Under the pieces are notes generated by a model, which saw nothing but the letters and a program-made list of their open reading frames with translations, did not search any database and was not told where the DNA came from. Shown piece after piece: positions 37,155-45,338 of a stretch of DNA of 64,000 bases (the stretch's first letter is position 1; each line of letters opens with the position of its first letter). The translations under genes and the position numbers were made by a program. This stretch comes from Pontibacter liquoris. GTDB taxonomy: Bacteria; Bacteroidota; Bacteroidia; Cytophagales; Hymenobacteraceae. The stretch spans positions 868,001-932,000 of the forward strand of contig NZ_JALEBG010000001.1 of NCBI RefSeq assembly GCF_022758235.1, given 5' to 3'.

Positions 37155-40100
37155 ATGCAAAACATTTATAAGTCCTTTCTCCTGCTCCTTTTTGTTATCG
37201 GAACTGTCCTGCCACTGTCGGCCCAGCAGAAAATTCCGCTGGGAACTACCGCCGAGGTAGCTGGCACCTTTAAAGCCATTGCCGCCGCTAAAGCCAAAGC
37301 CGGCGTTAACGGGCTGAAGACCACCAGCAAGAGCAATATGGTGCGCCAGTCGGTGCCCGGCCAGGACTCGCTGGTGCTGAACCTGAAAGTAAGCAAGCGC
37401 GAGGGCCAGAAGGATATTTACATCGGCGAAGTTGCCAACAAAAAGAACAGCACCTTTTTTGTGAAGGTGGCGGGAGCTGAGCTCTCGGGCTACATTATCT
37501 TAAAAGATCAGAAAAAGGCTTACCAGTATACCTCTACCGCTGCCGGCGCCGCTTACCTGCAGCAGGTGGACATAGATAAAGTGCTTTGCATAGAGTACTT
37601 CGAAGGGCCTGTGGCCAATGGCGCCGCTACCCAACAGACTACGAGCAGCGCAACCGCTACAACTTCGGTAACAGCGCTGCAGAGCTTACCGGGCGCTCCG
37701 GCCGTGGTGCTGCTTGATTTTGATGGCCAGACCGTGAGCGGCACTTACTGGGATAATGGCAACACGATCAATGCTGCCCCGGCTAACTTAACCACCGCCG
37801 AAATGCAGCAGGTATGGGAAATGGTAAGCGAAGATTTCAAGCCCTTTGCCGTTAACATCACCACCAGCGAAACCGTGTACCAGAGCGCACCTATCGCACA
37901 AAGAATGCGCATCATCTTTACGCCGACAAACTATTTCTATCCCAATGCGGGCGGCGTATCATATGTGGGCTCTTTTAACTGGGGCGACGACACCCCAGGT
38001 TGGGTATTTAACTCCGGGGCAAAGTTTGCCGGCGAGGCAGGCTCGCACGAGGCGGGGCATACGCTGGGCTTGTCGCACGATGGCCGTACCTCGCCTTCGG
38101 AAGCCTATTATTACGGCCAGAACTCCTGGGCCCCCATTATGGGAGCCGGGTATAACGTAAGCCAGGTGCAGTGGAGCAAAGGAGAGTATGCCTATGCTAA
38201 CAACCTGGAAGATGATATGGATGTGATCACCACCGAGAACGGCTTTGGCTACCGCCCCGATGATCATGCCAACACCAGCAGCAACGCCACCTCCTTGAAG
38301 GCAGATGAAGCAGGCAATGTGCTGGCCTCGGCCAATGGGGGCATCATTACTACCGGCAGCGATGTGGATGTTTTTACATTTCAGACAAACGGCGGCGCGG
38401 TGAACCTGACCGTGAACCCCACCGAAACCTATGCCAACCTGGACGTGCTGCTCACGCTGAAGAATTCCGCAAACGAAACCCTGGTAACAGCGGACCCCAG
38501 CAGTGTATCTGCTACGGTAAACCAGACCTTGCCTGCGGGCACCTACTACCTGTATATAAAAGGAGCCAAAGGAGCCATGGGTGCCAGTTCTAATTACGGC
38601 TCGGTAGGACAGTATACTATTTCCGGCACCTTGCCAGCCGCGGCTGCAGTTGCCAGTACAATACGCATCACTTCCGGTGGCACGCAGTTCACCGACAGTC
38701 AGTCGCATACCTGGAGCGCAGACGCCAACTACAGCGGCGGCACAACTTCTTCTAAGTCGTTTGATGTGGCCGGCACTTCCGATGATGCCCTTTATCTGAA
38801 GTATCGCTACGCATCAGCCGGCGCCCTTTTCAGCTACAAAATACCTGTAAGCACTGGCACCTACCGGGTGAAGTTGCATTTCCTGGAGCCCTACTTTGGC
38901 GCGCCCGGTGGCAAGACAAGCGGCAACGCAGGCGCCCGCGTGTTTCATGTGGATGTGGAAGGCAAGCGCGTGCTGAGCAACTATGATATCTATAGCCAGG
39001 ATGGTGCGGGCAAGGCTGTTGTGAAAATATTCGACAACGTTTCGGTAAGCGACGGCACGCTGACGATTGCCTTTACCTCAGTAAATGAAAATGCCATTGT
39101 CTCTGCCATCGAAGTGGAGAAAATGCCGGCTGCCACACAGTATACCTTAGCGGTAAGCACCACTGGCAGCGGCGCGGTAACTCGCAGCCCCGACCAAGCC
39201 AGCTATGCCGAGGGCACAAGTATAAGCCTGACAGCCAAGCCGGCTTCCGGCTACCAGTTTGCCGGCTGGAGCGGCGACGTGACCGGTACAGCCAACCCGC
39301 TTACAGTTACCATGACTGGCAACAAAGCCATTACAGCTAACTTTAAGCAGATCACGACCAGCACAACCAGCATCGTTCGGATCTCAGCGGGTGGCGCCCA
39401 GTACACCGACAGCCAGTCGCATACCTGGAGTGCAGATGCTAACTATAGCGGCGGTCTCAGCGCCTCCAAGTCATTCGACGTGGCGGGCACTACCGAGGAT
39501 GCCCTGTATCTGAAGTATCGCTACGCCTCGTCCGGTGCTCCTTTCAGCTATAACATTGCGCTGGGTGCAGGCACTTACCGGGTGAAGCTGCATTTCCTGG
39601 AGCCCTACTTTGGTGCACCGGGCGGCAAGACAAGCGGCAACGCAGGCGCCCGCGTGTTTCATGTGGATGTGGAAGGCAAGCGCGTGCTGAACAACTATGA
39701 TATCTATAGCCAGGATGGCGCGGGAAAGGCCGTCGTGAAAACGTTTGACAACATCGCGGTAAGCGACGGCACGCTGAACATTGCTTTCACCTCGGTAGCA
39801 AATAATGCCATCATTTCCGCTATTGAGATAGAGAAGATTACGACTTCAGGCACAGTGGCAACCGCTGCCGAAATGCCCGGAACGCATATTGCCTCCGAGC
39901 TGGCACAAGTAGAAGCCTATCCGAATCCGTTTACTGAGAGCATTCGCGTTCGCTTTGGCCTGCAGCAGCCCCAGTCTGTCGATGTGAAAGTGTTTGACCT
40001 GCAGGGCAGGGAAGTTGCGACCCTCTACCAAGGCCAGGCCGCAGCGCAGGAGTATGAATCGGAGTGGAAACCGGCACCAGGACTGGCTTCCGGTATTTAC

Positions 40101-40160
40101 CTCATCCGGCTGCATACTACCGATAAGACAAGCTATAAGAAAGTTATCCTGAACAGATAA
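37155..40160 (+). CDS. Secreted metzincin protease with twin malectin domains, T9SS-sorted
   Basis: A 1001-residue secreted zinc protease. The signal peptide ends near LSAQ (residue 24), and a propeptide-like region follows to about 170. The catalytic domain (about 175-365) has the metzincin zinc site H298-E-A-G-H302-x5-H308, with Asp after the third His. A PPC-like beta domain spans about 370-490. Malectin-like domain 1 lies at about 500-655, an InlB-type repeat (YTLAVSTTGSGAVTRSPDQASYAEG) at about 660-735, malectin domain 2 at about 740-895, and the type A T9SS signal from EAYPNPFTESI to the end. The malectin copies are nearly identical, pointing to recent duplication. It probably degrades protein while bound to glycan. 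Confidence 0.92.
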   Translation: MQNIYKSFLLLLFVIGTVLPLSAQQKIPLGTTAEVAGTFKAIAAAKAKAGVNGLKTTSKSNMVRQSVPGQDSLVLNLKVSKREGQKDIYIGEVANKKNSTFFVKVAGAELSGYIILKDQKKAYQYTSTAAGAAYLQQVDIDKVLCIEYFEGPVANGAATQQTTSSATATTSVTALQSLPGAPAVVLLDFDGQTVSGTYWDNGNTINAAPANLTTAEMQQVWEMVSEDFKPFAVNITTSETVYQSAPIAQRMRIIFTPTNYFYPNAGGVSYVGSFNWGDDTPGWVFNSGAKFAGEAGSHEAGHTLGLSHDGRTSPSEAYYYGQNSWAPIMGAGYNVSQVQWSKGEYAYANNLEDDMDVITTENGFGYRPDDHANTSSNATSLKADEAGNVLASANGGIITTGSDVDVFTFQTNGGAVNLTVNPTETYANLDVLLTLKNSANETLVTADPSSVSATVNQTLPAGTYYLYIKGAKGAMGASSNYGSVGQYTISGTLPAAAAVASTIRITSGGTQFTDSQSHTWSADANYSGGTTSSKSFDVAGTSDDALYLKYRYASAGALFSYKIPVSTGTYRVKLHFLEPYFGAPGGKTSGNAGARVFHVDVEGKRVLSNYDIYSQDGAGKAVVKIFDNVSVSDGTLTIAFTSVNENAIVSAIEVEKMPAATQYTLAVSTTGSGAVTRSPDQASYAEGTSISLTAKPASGYQFAGWSGDVTGTANPLTVTMTGNKAITANFKQITTSTTSIVRISAGGAQYTDSQSHTWSADANYSGGLSASKSFDVAGTTEDALYLKYRYASSGAPFSYNIALGAGTYRVKLHFLEPYFGAPGGKTSGNAGARVFHVDVEGKRVLNNYDIYSQDGAGKAVVKTFDNIAVSDGTLNIAFTSVANNAIISAIEIEKITTSGTVATAAEMPGTHIASELAQVEAYPNPFTESIRVRFGLQQPQSVDVKVFDLQGREVATLYQGQAAAQEYESEWKPAPGLASGIYLIRLHTTDKTSYKKVILNR
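38659..39840 (+). repeat. Internal duplication: two malectin-coding units
   Basis: The units at about 38659-39124 and 39374-39840 are direct repeats inside the protease gene, with long stretches identical at DNA level (for example from GGCAAGACAAGCGGCAACG to GGCAAGCGCGTGCTGA). Synonymous identity implies recent duplication or gene conversion. Confidence 0.85.
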
Positions 40161-40180
40161 CCCGGGTAGGTATAAAGTAT

Positions 40181-40217
40181 AAAAAAGCCGGACAGCATCA
40201 TGTTGTCCGGCTTTTTT
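40181..40217 (+). terminator. Bidirectional terminator
   Basis: A 14-bp perfect stem (40181-40194 with 40204-40217) ending in TTTTTT, 20 bases after the protease stop and before the convergent monooxygenase gene. Confidence 0.92.
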
Positions 40218-40290
40218 ACTTATAAGATGTGGGGCAGGTGCTGGCGGTAACGTTTATACTTGCTGGCGGCTCCTGCGCAGCAACTGTAAT

Positions 40291-40581
40291 TTATACTTGT
40301 GTCTGCCGTAGGGACCACGCCTGTGGCGGGGCGGCAAACAAGGTTTTGGTAGCCGGCCATACCTGCCCGAAGAGTTCGGAGCCGCGGTACTGGTTCAGGT
40401 GCTCTTCGGTGTCCCAGAGGCTGTAGGTGCTGTACACGTTGGGCTCGTTTATATCCTGCAGCAGCTCCACGTGATGGCAGCCTTCAAAAGCCCTGATCCG
40501 GTCTTTGGAATTGCGGAAGATCTCCAGGAACGCCGCCGTCTTATCTTCCTGAAACGTCATCCGGACGATGCGAACGATCAT
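40291..40581 (-). CDS. Antibiotic biosynthesis monooxygenase (ABM)-domain protein
   Basis: A 96-residue ferredoxin-like ABM-fold protein. MIVRIVRMTFQEDKTAAFLEIFRNSKDRIRAFEGCHHVELLQDINEPNVYSTYSLWDTEEHLNQYR shows the family landmarks: the first strand, the Gly-Cys turn, and the closing xYxxWxxxExLxxYR. Members include quinol monooxygenases, haem-degrading enzymes and many of unknown role. They usually act as dimers without a cofactor. The C terminus is a short basic tail. The substrate cannot be assigned. Confidence 0.85.
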   Translation of the reverse strand: MIVRIVRMTFQEDKTAAFLEIFRNSKDRIRAFEGCHHVELLQDINEPNVYSTYSLWDTEEHLNQYRGSELFGQVWPATKTLFAAPPQAWSLRQTQV

Positions 40582-40679
40582 AATTTTGAATAACTGAATT
40601 TTGAATAACTGAATAAGGAAACTGAAGCAAAGCTACGCTTTTATCACTCCTTTATTCAATCATTCAGTTATTCAAAATT
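40582..40679. repeat. Tandem 15-mer and inverted copy forming a long hairpin
   Basis: AATTTTGAATAACTG occurs in perfect tandem at 40582-40596 and 40597-40611. Its reverse complement is at 40665-40679, 53 bases on, so the spacer can fold into a long AT-rich hairpin. It fills the gap between two minus-strand genes. Confidence 0.8.
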
Positions 40680-40689
40680 CAGAATTAAT

Positions 40690-41466
40690 TCAGCTTCCCG
40701 GATAAAAGCGCACATCTACCTGCGAGTCGAAGCCCAGGCCCAGCAGCTCGGCGGCGTGGCCTTTGTTAATGCCGATGCAGAGCTGGCCCAGGCTGTTGTA
40801 AATGCAGCAGCAGTCGCCGTCGTCTACCTGGGTAAAGTTGGGCAGAATGCGGCCCACTGTTTCGCGGGCAAAATGCACGGTAAAGGTGCGGCCGTGGGCA
40901 ATAGTTTCGATGCTGTCGCGGGTAATATCGGTGATGAGGTTGCCGTAGCGGTCTACATGGATCACGTGGCCGGAGATAGCATGATCGCCCAGGCGCAGCT
41001 GCCGGTTCAGGAGCTGCTTGAAATGCTGGGTACGCTCGCCGAGCACCTCCAGCTCGCCGCCTTTTGACAGGTAGAGCGCAGCAGGTGCCAGCAGGTCTTT
41101 GGCCGGAAAGGGCATCAACGGAAAATCGGCGTGCAGTTCTACCACCACTTCAGGCTGCCCGTCGGTCAGCAGCGAGAGCAGGCCGTTATCGGCCAGCAGG
41201 AAGTAATGGCCTTTATACTTTGCCGCATGATATTTACCATACTTGCTCCCGTTGGTATCCACGGCCGCCAGGTGCACGGTGCCCTCAGGGAAGTCGCGGA
41301 ACACGGAACCCAGCACGTATTCAGCATGCGCGATGTTGAAAGGCTCAATGCCGTGCGATACGTCCACGATGGTGGCCTGGGGCTCTTGCGAGAGAATTTT
41401 TGCTTTCACGGCGGCCACATAATGATCGCTGTACCCAAAATCAGATGTAAACGTAATTAGAGCCAT
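40690..41466 (-). CDS. SAM hydroxide adenosyltransferase (DUF62 family)
   Basis: A 258-residue protein of the DUF62 family, whose studied members hydrolyse S-adenosylmethionine to adenosine and methionine, and whose relatives are fluorinase and chlorinase. The signature is clear: ITFTSDFGYSDHYVAAVKAKI (about 3-23), DVSHGIEPFNIAHAEYVL (about 35-52), AAVDTNGSKYGKY, and the C-terminal HVIHVDRYGNLITDI (about 168-182). The halogenase-specific loop is not evident, so hydrolase activity is the likelier. Neither the substrate-cycling role nor the physiological reason is known. The gene is divergent from phoH. Confidence 0.9.
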   Translation of the reverse strand: MALITFTSDFGYSDHYVAAVKAKILSQEPQATIVDVSHGIEPFNIAHAEYVLGSVFRDFPEGTVHLAAVDTNGSKYGKYHAAKYKGHYFLLADNGLLSLLTDGQPEVVVELHADFPLMPFPAKDLLAPAALYLSKGGELEVLGERTQHFKQLLNRQLRLGDHAISGHVIHVDRYGNLITDITRDSIETIAHGRTFTVHFARETVGRILPNFTQVDDGDCCCIYNSLGQLCIGINKGHAAELLGLGFDSQVDVRFYPGS

Positions 41467-41563
41467 ATTACGAACTATAATAGAATAAAATTTGTACTAA
41501 TATAGAAGAATAGTAGTTAATTTAAAGGAATTATTCCTACGAACACTATACATAACTAAGCAT

Positions 41564-42607
41564 TTGGTAGAGAAAGTAATAACCCTGGAGAATATTTCTC
41601 TGATCGACTTTTTAGGAACAGAGAATCAGAATATAAAACAACTGGCTGCCGCTTTCCCCAGCAGCAAGATCATTTCCAGAGGAAACGAGATCAAGATCCA
41701 GGGCCAAACACCCGAAATCACCAAGATCCACGAAATCCTCTCGTCACTTATAGACCATTACCATAAGTTCGGAAAGATTACGCATAACAGTGTAAATAGA
41801 TACCTCTCTTCAGATTCTTTTACAGATGAGGAAGTGATCGTTACCTCGCCGGATGTGATTGTGTATGGCAGCAAAGGTGGCGTGATCAAAGCCAGAACCC
41901 CTAACCAGCAAAAGCTGGTAGACACGGTGGAAAAGAACGACCTGACCTTTGCCCTCGGGCCGGCCGGTACGGGCAAGACCTATGTTTCGGTAGCCCTGGC
42001 TGTGCGCGCGCTCAAAAACAAAGAGGTCAAAAAGATCATCATCTCCCGCCCAGTGGTAGAAGCAGGCGAGAGCCTGGGCTTTTTGCCCGGCGACATGAAG
42101 GAGAAAGTGGACCCTTATCTGCGCCCGATCTACGATGCGCTGGAGGATATGATCCCGGTCGAAAAGCTCAAGTACTACCAGGAAAACAAGATCATTGAGA
42201 TCGCGCCGCTCGCTTACATGCGGGGCCGTACGCTGAACAATGCGTTTGTGCTGCTGGATGAGGCGCAGAACACCACGCCGGCCCAGATGAAGATGTTCCT
42301 GACCCGTATGGGGCCGAACGCCAAAGTGATGGTAAACGGCGACTGGTCGCAGATCGATTTGCCGCGCAACCAGCGCTCCGGTCTGATGGAAGTGCTCAAC
42401 ATTCTGCGCAACGTGAAAGGCATAGGCTTTGTGGAAATGACCACCGAGGACGTGGTACGTCACCGCCTGGTAAAAGAGATCGTGAACGCCTATTCCAAAC
42501 TGGAAGAGGAGCGCCGTGCCGCCCGTGAAGAAGCCAAAGCCGCCGAAAACGGCGAGGCTGTAAAAGTAAACGGCTACAACCGCCGCTACCAGGCCGAAAG
42601 AGACTAA
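41564..42607 (+). CDS. phoH: PhoH-like ATPase
   Basis: A 347-residue PhoH-family protein, with a KH-like N-terminal part (about 10-75; PSSKIISRGNEIKIQGQTPEI) and a P-loop ATPase (about 115-320). The Walker A GPAGTGKTYVS lies near 131-141 and Walker B VLLDEAQNTT near 228-237. The family is linked to RNA metabolism and, in some bacteria, to ribosome maturation with YbeY; the exact role is not settled. I use the TTG at 41564 as start, since it gives the N terminus MVEKVITLEN expected for the family; a later start would lose conserved residues. A palindrome follows the stop. Confidence 0.9.
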   Translation: MVEKVITLENISLIDFLGTENQNIKQLAAAFPSSKIISRGNEIKIQGQTPEITKIHEILSSLIDHYHKFGKITHNSVNRYLSSDSFTDEEVIVTSPDVIVYGSKGGVIKARTPNQQKLVDTVEKNDLTFALGPAGTGKTYVSVALAVRALKNKEVKKIIISRPVVEAGESLGFLPGDMKEKVDPYLRPIYDALEDMIPVEKLKYYQENKIIEIAPLAYMRGRTLNNAFVLLDEAQNTTPAQMKMFLTRMGPNAKVMVNGDWSQIDLPRNQRSGLMEVLNILRNVKGIGFVEMTTEDVVRHRLVKEIVNAYSKLEEERRAAREEAKAAENGEAVKVNGYNRRYQAERD

Positions 42608-42638
42608 CAACGGGGCGCCTGCTTTAAACCTGAATCCT

Positions 42639-42666
42639 GTAAAGACGCAACATGTTGCGTCTTTAC
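42639..42666. repeat. 28-bp perfect palindrome, terminator or REP-like
   Basis: GTAAAGACGCAACA followed by its exact complement. It lies 31 bases after phoH and could terminate its transcript (T-rich bases follow at 42669-42688). The word also resembles the GTAGAGACGCAA-type palindromes that are dispersed in many bacterial genomes, so a mobile repeat is equally possible. Confidence 0.75.
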
Positions 42667-42695
42667 GCTTTTAAACACTTTTTATACTTTGCAGC

Positions 42696-43124
42696 ATGAT
42701 CGAGCTGAAAAGAGTTGACAACGAAGAGGACATGCAGACCGTTTTTGCCATCCGGGAGCAAGTTTTTGTGCAGGAGCAGCAGGTGCCCCGCGAGGCAGAG
42801 AATGACCAGTATGAGCCCGAAGCCCGGCATTACCTGGCCACCTACCAGGGGGTGCCCTGTGGGGCTGCCCGCTGGCGTCTCACTGAAAACGGGGTAAAGC
42901 TGGAGCGCTTTGCTGTGCTGCCCGCCTACCGTAACAAGAATGTGGGTGCACAGGTGCTGCAGGCGGTGCTGGAGGATGTGCGTGCCTTGCACGCTTCCCG
43001 CGAGATTTACTTAAACGCCCAGCTGCCGGCGGTAAACTTCTACAAACGCCATGGTTTCCAGACCGAAGGGGCTATGTTTTCAGAGTGTGCGATTGACCAT
43101 TACAAAATGGTGTACAAAGGCTGA
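42696..43124 (+). CDS. GNAT acetyltransferase
   Basis: A 142-residue acetyltransferase, with the N-terminal ElaA-like VFAIREQVFVQEQQVPREAENDQ and the acetyl-CoA motif LERFAVLPAYRNKNVGAQVLQAVLED (about 70-95). The C-terminal NAQLPAVNFYKRHGFQTEGAMFSECAIDHYKM completes the fold. In the pyrophosphate loop the usual R-G-x-G is R-N-K-N-V-G, which is a common variant. The substrate is unknown. Its stop overlaps the ATG of comEC (TGATG), so the two are translationally coupled. Confidence 0.9.
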   Translation: MIELKRVDNEEDMQTVFAIREQVFVQEQQVPREAENDQYEPEARHYLATYQGVPCGAARWRLTENGVKLERFAVLPAYRNKNVGAQVLQAVLEDVRALHASREIYLNAQLPAVNFYKRHGFQTEGAMFSECAIDHYKMVYKG

Positions 43125-45241
43125 TGCTGCGGTGGGCTCCTTTCCCCTTTGTTCGTATCACGCTTAGTTTTATAGCAGGTATCCTGCTGTCGCTTGTATC
43201 AGGCAAGGATTCCGGGTTTGCAGCCGGGGTCCTTGCTTTTTTTGTGGCCTGCTACCTGGTTGCTTTCCTACTGGCACGCAAGTATAAAACGGCCAATATG
43301 ACCGATACAGCCGGCACCCTGGGCCTGTTGTGCTTTATGGCCGGCGGCTTTTGGATGGCGCAGCAGCATAATGAGCGTAACCACCCGCAGCACCTGCTGC
43401 AGCTTGCGCAGGCACCAACCTACTATGTTGGCGTGGTAGATGATTATGTGGTGCAGAAGCCTGCCTACCAGCGTGCCGTGTTAAATGTGCAGCAGGTGCG
43501 GGTAAACGGGGACTGGCAACCGGCCACGGGGCGTGTGCAACTGTCGGTGCCGCATGATTCGGAACAGGCCTACGAGCTGACATATGGCGATGTGCTGCTG
43601 GTACAGGGAGCACCCCGTGAGGTGGCATTGCCGGCTAACCCGGGCCAGTTCGATTATAAAGCTTACCTGGCCGACAGAAACATTTACCACCAGCAATATT
43701 TGCAGGCAGGCCAGTACCTGAAAACAGGCGCGGTGCCGGGCAATTTTATCCTGTACCTAAGTATAAAATGGCGGCGGCAACTCGACCATTTCCTACGCGG
43801 GCAAGTAGGGGCGAGGCGGGAGTATGCCATTTCTTCGGCGCTTATTCTGGGCGTGACCGATGAGCTGGACAACGCCATCAAAGCAACTTATATCGACACC
43901 GGTACCATGCATGTGCTTTCTGTGTCGGGGCTGCACGTGGGGCTTATTTACGGGATACTGATGCTGGTGCTGATGCACTTTAACCGGACACCGCGGCAGC
44001 GATTCTGGGCGGCGCTCCTGGCTATACTTGCTTTGTGGTTCTATGCCTTCATGACGGGGCTCTCGCCTTCGGTGCTGCGTTCGGTGGTGATGTTTACGAT
44101 GGTCACACTGGCCCTGGCCACCAGGCGCAACACCAATATTTACAACACGTTAGCAATTGCCGCCTTTGTTTTGCTGTTCTATAATCCTTACTTTTTGTTT
44201 GACGTGGGGTTTCAGCTCTCTTTTCTGGCTGTGATTGGCATCGTATACCTGCAGCCGCGCTTTTACCGGCTGCTCGAATTTGATAACTGGCTGCTGGATA
44301 AAGTATGGGTGCTGTTCACGGTATCGCTGGCGGCGCAGCTGATCACGTTTCCTTTGAGCCTGTTATACTTCCACCAGTTTCCGGTATACTTCTGGCTGGC
44401 TAACCTTGTGGTGGTGCCCTTGTCTACGCTGGCACTTTATACCGGCTTGGTAGCGCTTGCTTTGGGCTGGGTACCTGTTGCCGGGGCGCTATTGTTTAAA
44501 CTGCATACGGGTGTGATCTGGACAATGAACGAGCTCAATATCGTGCTTACGCATTTGCCGCAGGCTGTTATAAACGGTATTCATATTTCAGCCTGGCAAA
44601 CCGGGTTGCTGTATGCTCTGCTGTTGTTGTTCATCCTTTTCTTCTCGCTAAAGCAACTGCGGTTCCTGGCGATGGCCACAGGAGTAATAGCTCTGCTCGC
44701 GGCGCAGCAGGTGGGGGAGCTGTGGCAGCAGAAAAAGCAACGCTTGCTAACCGTTTATAACGTGCGGGGCAGTTCCGGCATTTCGCTGGTACAGGGGCAG
44801 CAGGTCTTGGTGCTGGCAGGGGCCAGAGTACTTAATGACGAGCAAAATTATACCTACAACATCCGGCCGCACCTCTGGCAACTGGGCCTGGCGCAACCGG
44901 AGCTTGTACCGTTGGCCGGTGACCAGCCGCTGCCTAATAGTCCATTGGTGATGTTGCCTGATAGCAACCACCTGCTGGTTTGGCAAAACCGGCGGATGCT
45001 GTTGCTTTCGCACCCGCCGGGCTTGCAGCCAAAGGCACCGCTGCCGCTCGACTACCTGCTCCTGCAGAACAATGTGCGCCTGAAGCCGGAAGAATTGCAG
45101 GATTATACCTGCCGTAAAGTCATTCTCGATGCCTCCAGCAGCCCCTGGTACCGGCAGCGCCTGCACCGCCAACTCGACACGCTCGGGATCGCCTGGTACG
45201 ATGTGGCTGATTCCGGCGCGTTTGTGCTGTCTTTACCGTAA
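43124..45241 (+). CDS. comEC: ComEC/Rec2 DNA-uptake channel, without an intact MBL domain
   Basis: A 705-residue polytopic membrane protein. Several N-terminal helices flank a periplasmic OB-fold (DUF4131-like) domain (about 90-190; RGEVALPANPGQFDYKAYLADRNIYHQ in the same region). The Competence domain core (about 225-500) includes ISSALILGVTDELDNAIKATYIDTGTMHVLSVSGLHVGLIYGI and FMTGLSPSVLRSVVMFTM. The C-terminal 170 residues are beta-rich but show no HxHxDH metal site, so the MBL domain of the longer ComEC proteins is degenerate or absent. ComEC moves single-stranded DNA across the inner membrane during transformation. The gene is coupled to the preceding acetyltransferase. Confidence 0.88.
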   Translation: MLRWAPFPFVRITLSFIAGILLSLVSGKDSGFAAGVLAFFVACYLVAFLLARKYKTANMTDTAGTLGLLCFMAGGFWMAQQHNERNHPQHLLQLAQAPTYYVGVVDDYVVQKPAYQRAVLNVQQVRVNGDWQPATGRVQLSVPHDSEQAYELTYGDVLLVQGAPREVALPANPGQFDYKAYLADRNIYHQQYLQAGQYLKTGAVPGNFILYLSIKWRRQLDHFLRGQVGARREYAISSALILGVTDELDNAIKATYIDTGTMHVLSVSGLHVGLIYGILMLVLMHFNRTPRQRFWAALLAILALWFYAFMTGLSPSVLRSVVMFTMVTLALATRRNTNIYNTLAIAAFVLLFYNPYFLFDVGFQLSFLAVIGIVYLQPRFYRLLEFDNWLLDKVWVLFTVSLAAQLITFPLSLLYFHQFPVYFWLANLVVVPLSTLALYTGLVALALGWVPVAGALLFKLHTGVIWTMNELNIVLTHLPQAVINGIHISAWQTGLLYALLLLFILFFSLKQLRFLAMATGVIALLAAQQVGELWQQKKQRLLTVYNVRGSSGISLVQGQQVLVLAGARVLNDEQNYTYNIRPHLWQLGLAQPELVPLAGDQPLPNSPLVMLPDSNHLLVWQNRRMLLLSHPPGLQPKAPLPLDYLLLQNNVRLKPEELQDYTCRKVILDASSSPWYRQRLHRQLDTLGIAWYDVADSGAFVLSLP

Positions 45242-45308
45242 ACACCTGTACGGGGAGAACCTTTCCGGTGCCAGGCGGTCTTCGGCAGCACTTGTCTTTT
45301 CCTTTTCG

Positions 45309-45316
45309 TATCTTTG
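45309..45316 (+). promoter_or_regulatory. -7 element TATCTTTG of thiL
   Basis: An exact TAnnTTTG match 22 bases before the thiL ATG. A TTG at 45292-45294 lies closer than the usual 19-base spacing. The element supports the ATG at 45339 over any earlier in-frame start. Confidence 0.5.
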
Positions 45317-45338
45317 CAAATCCAAAACAGATACAACG

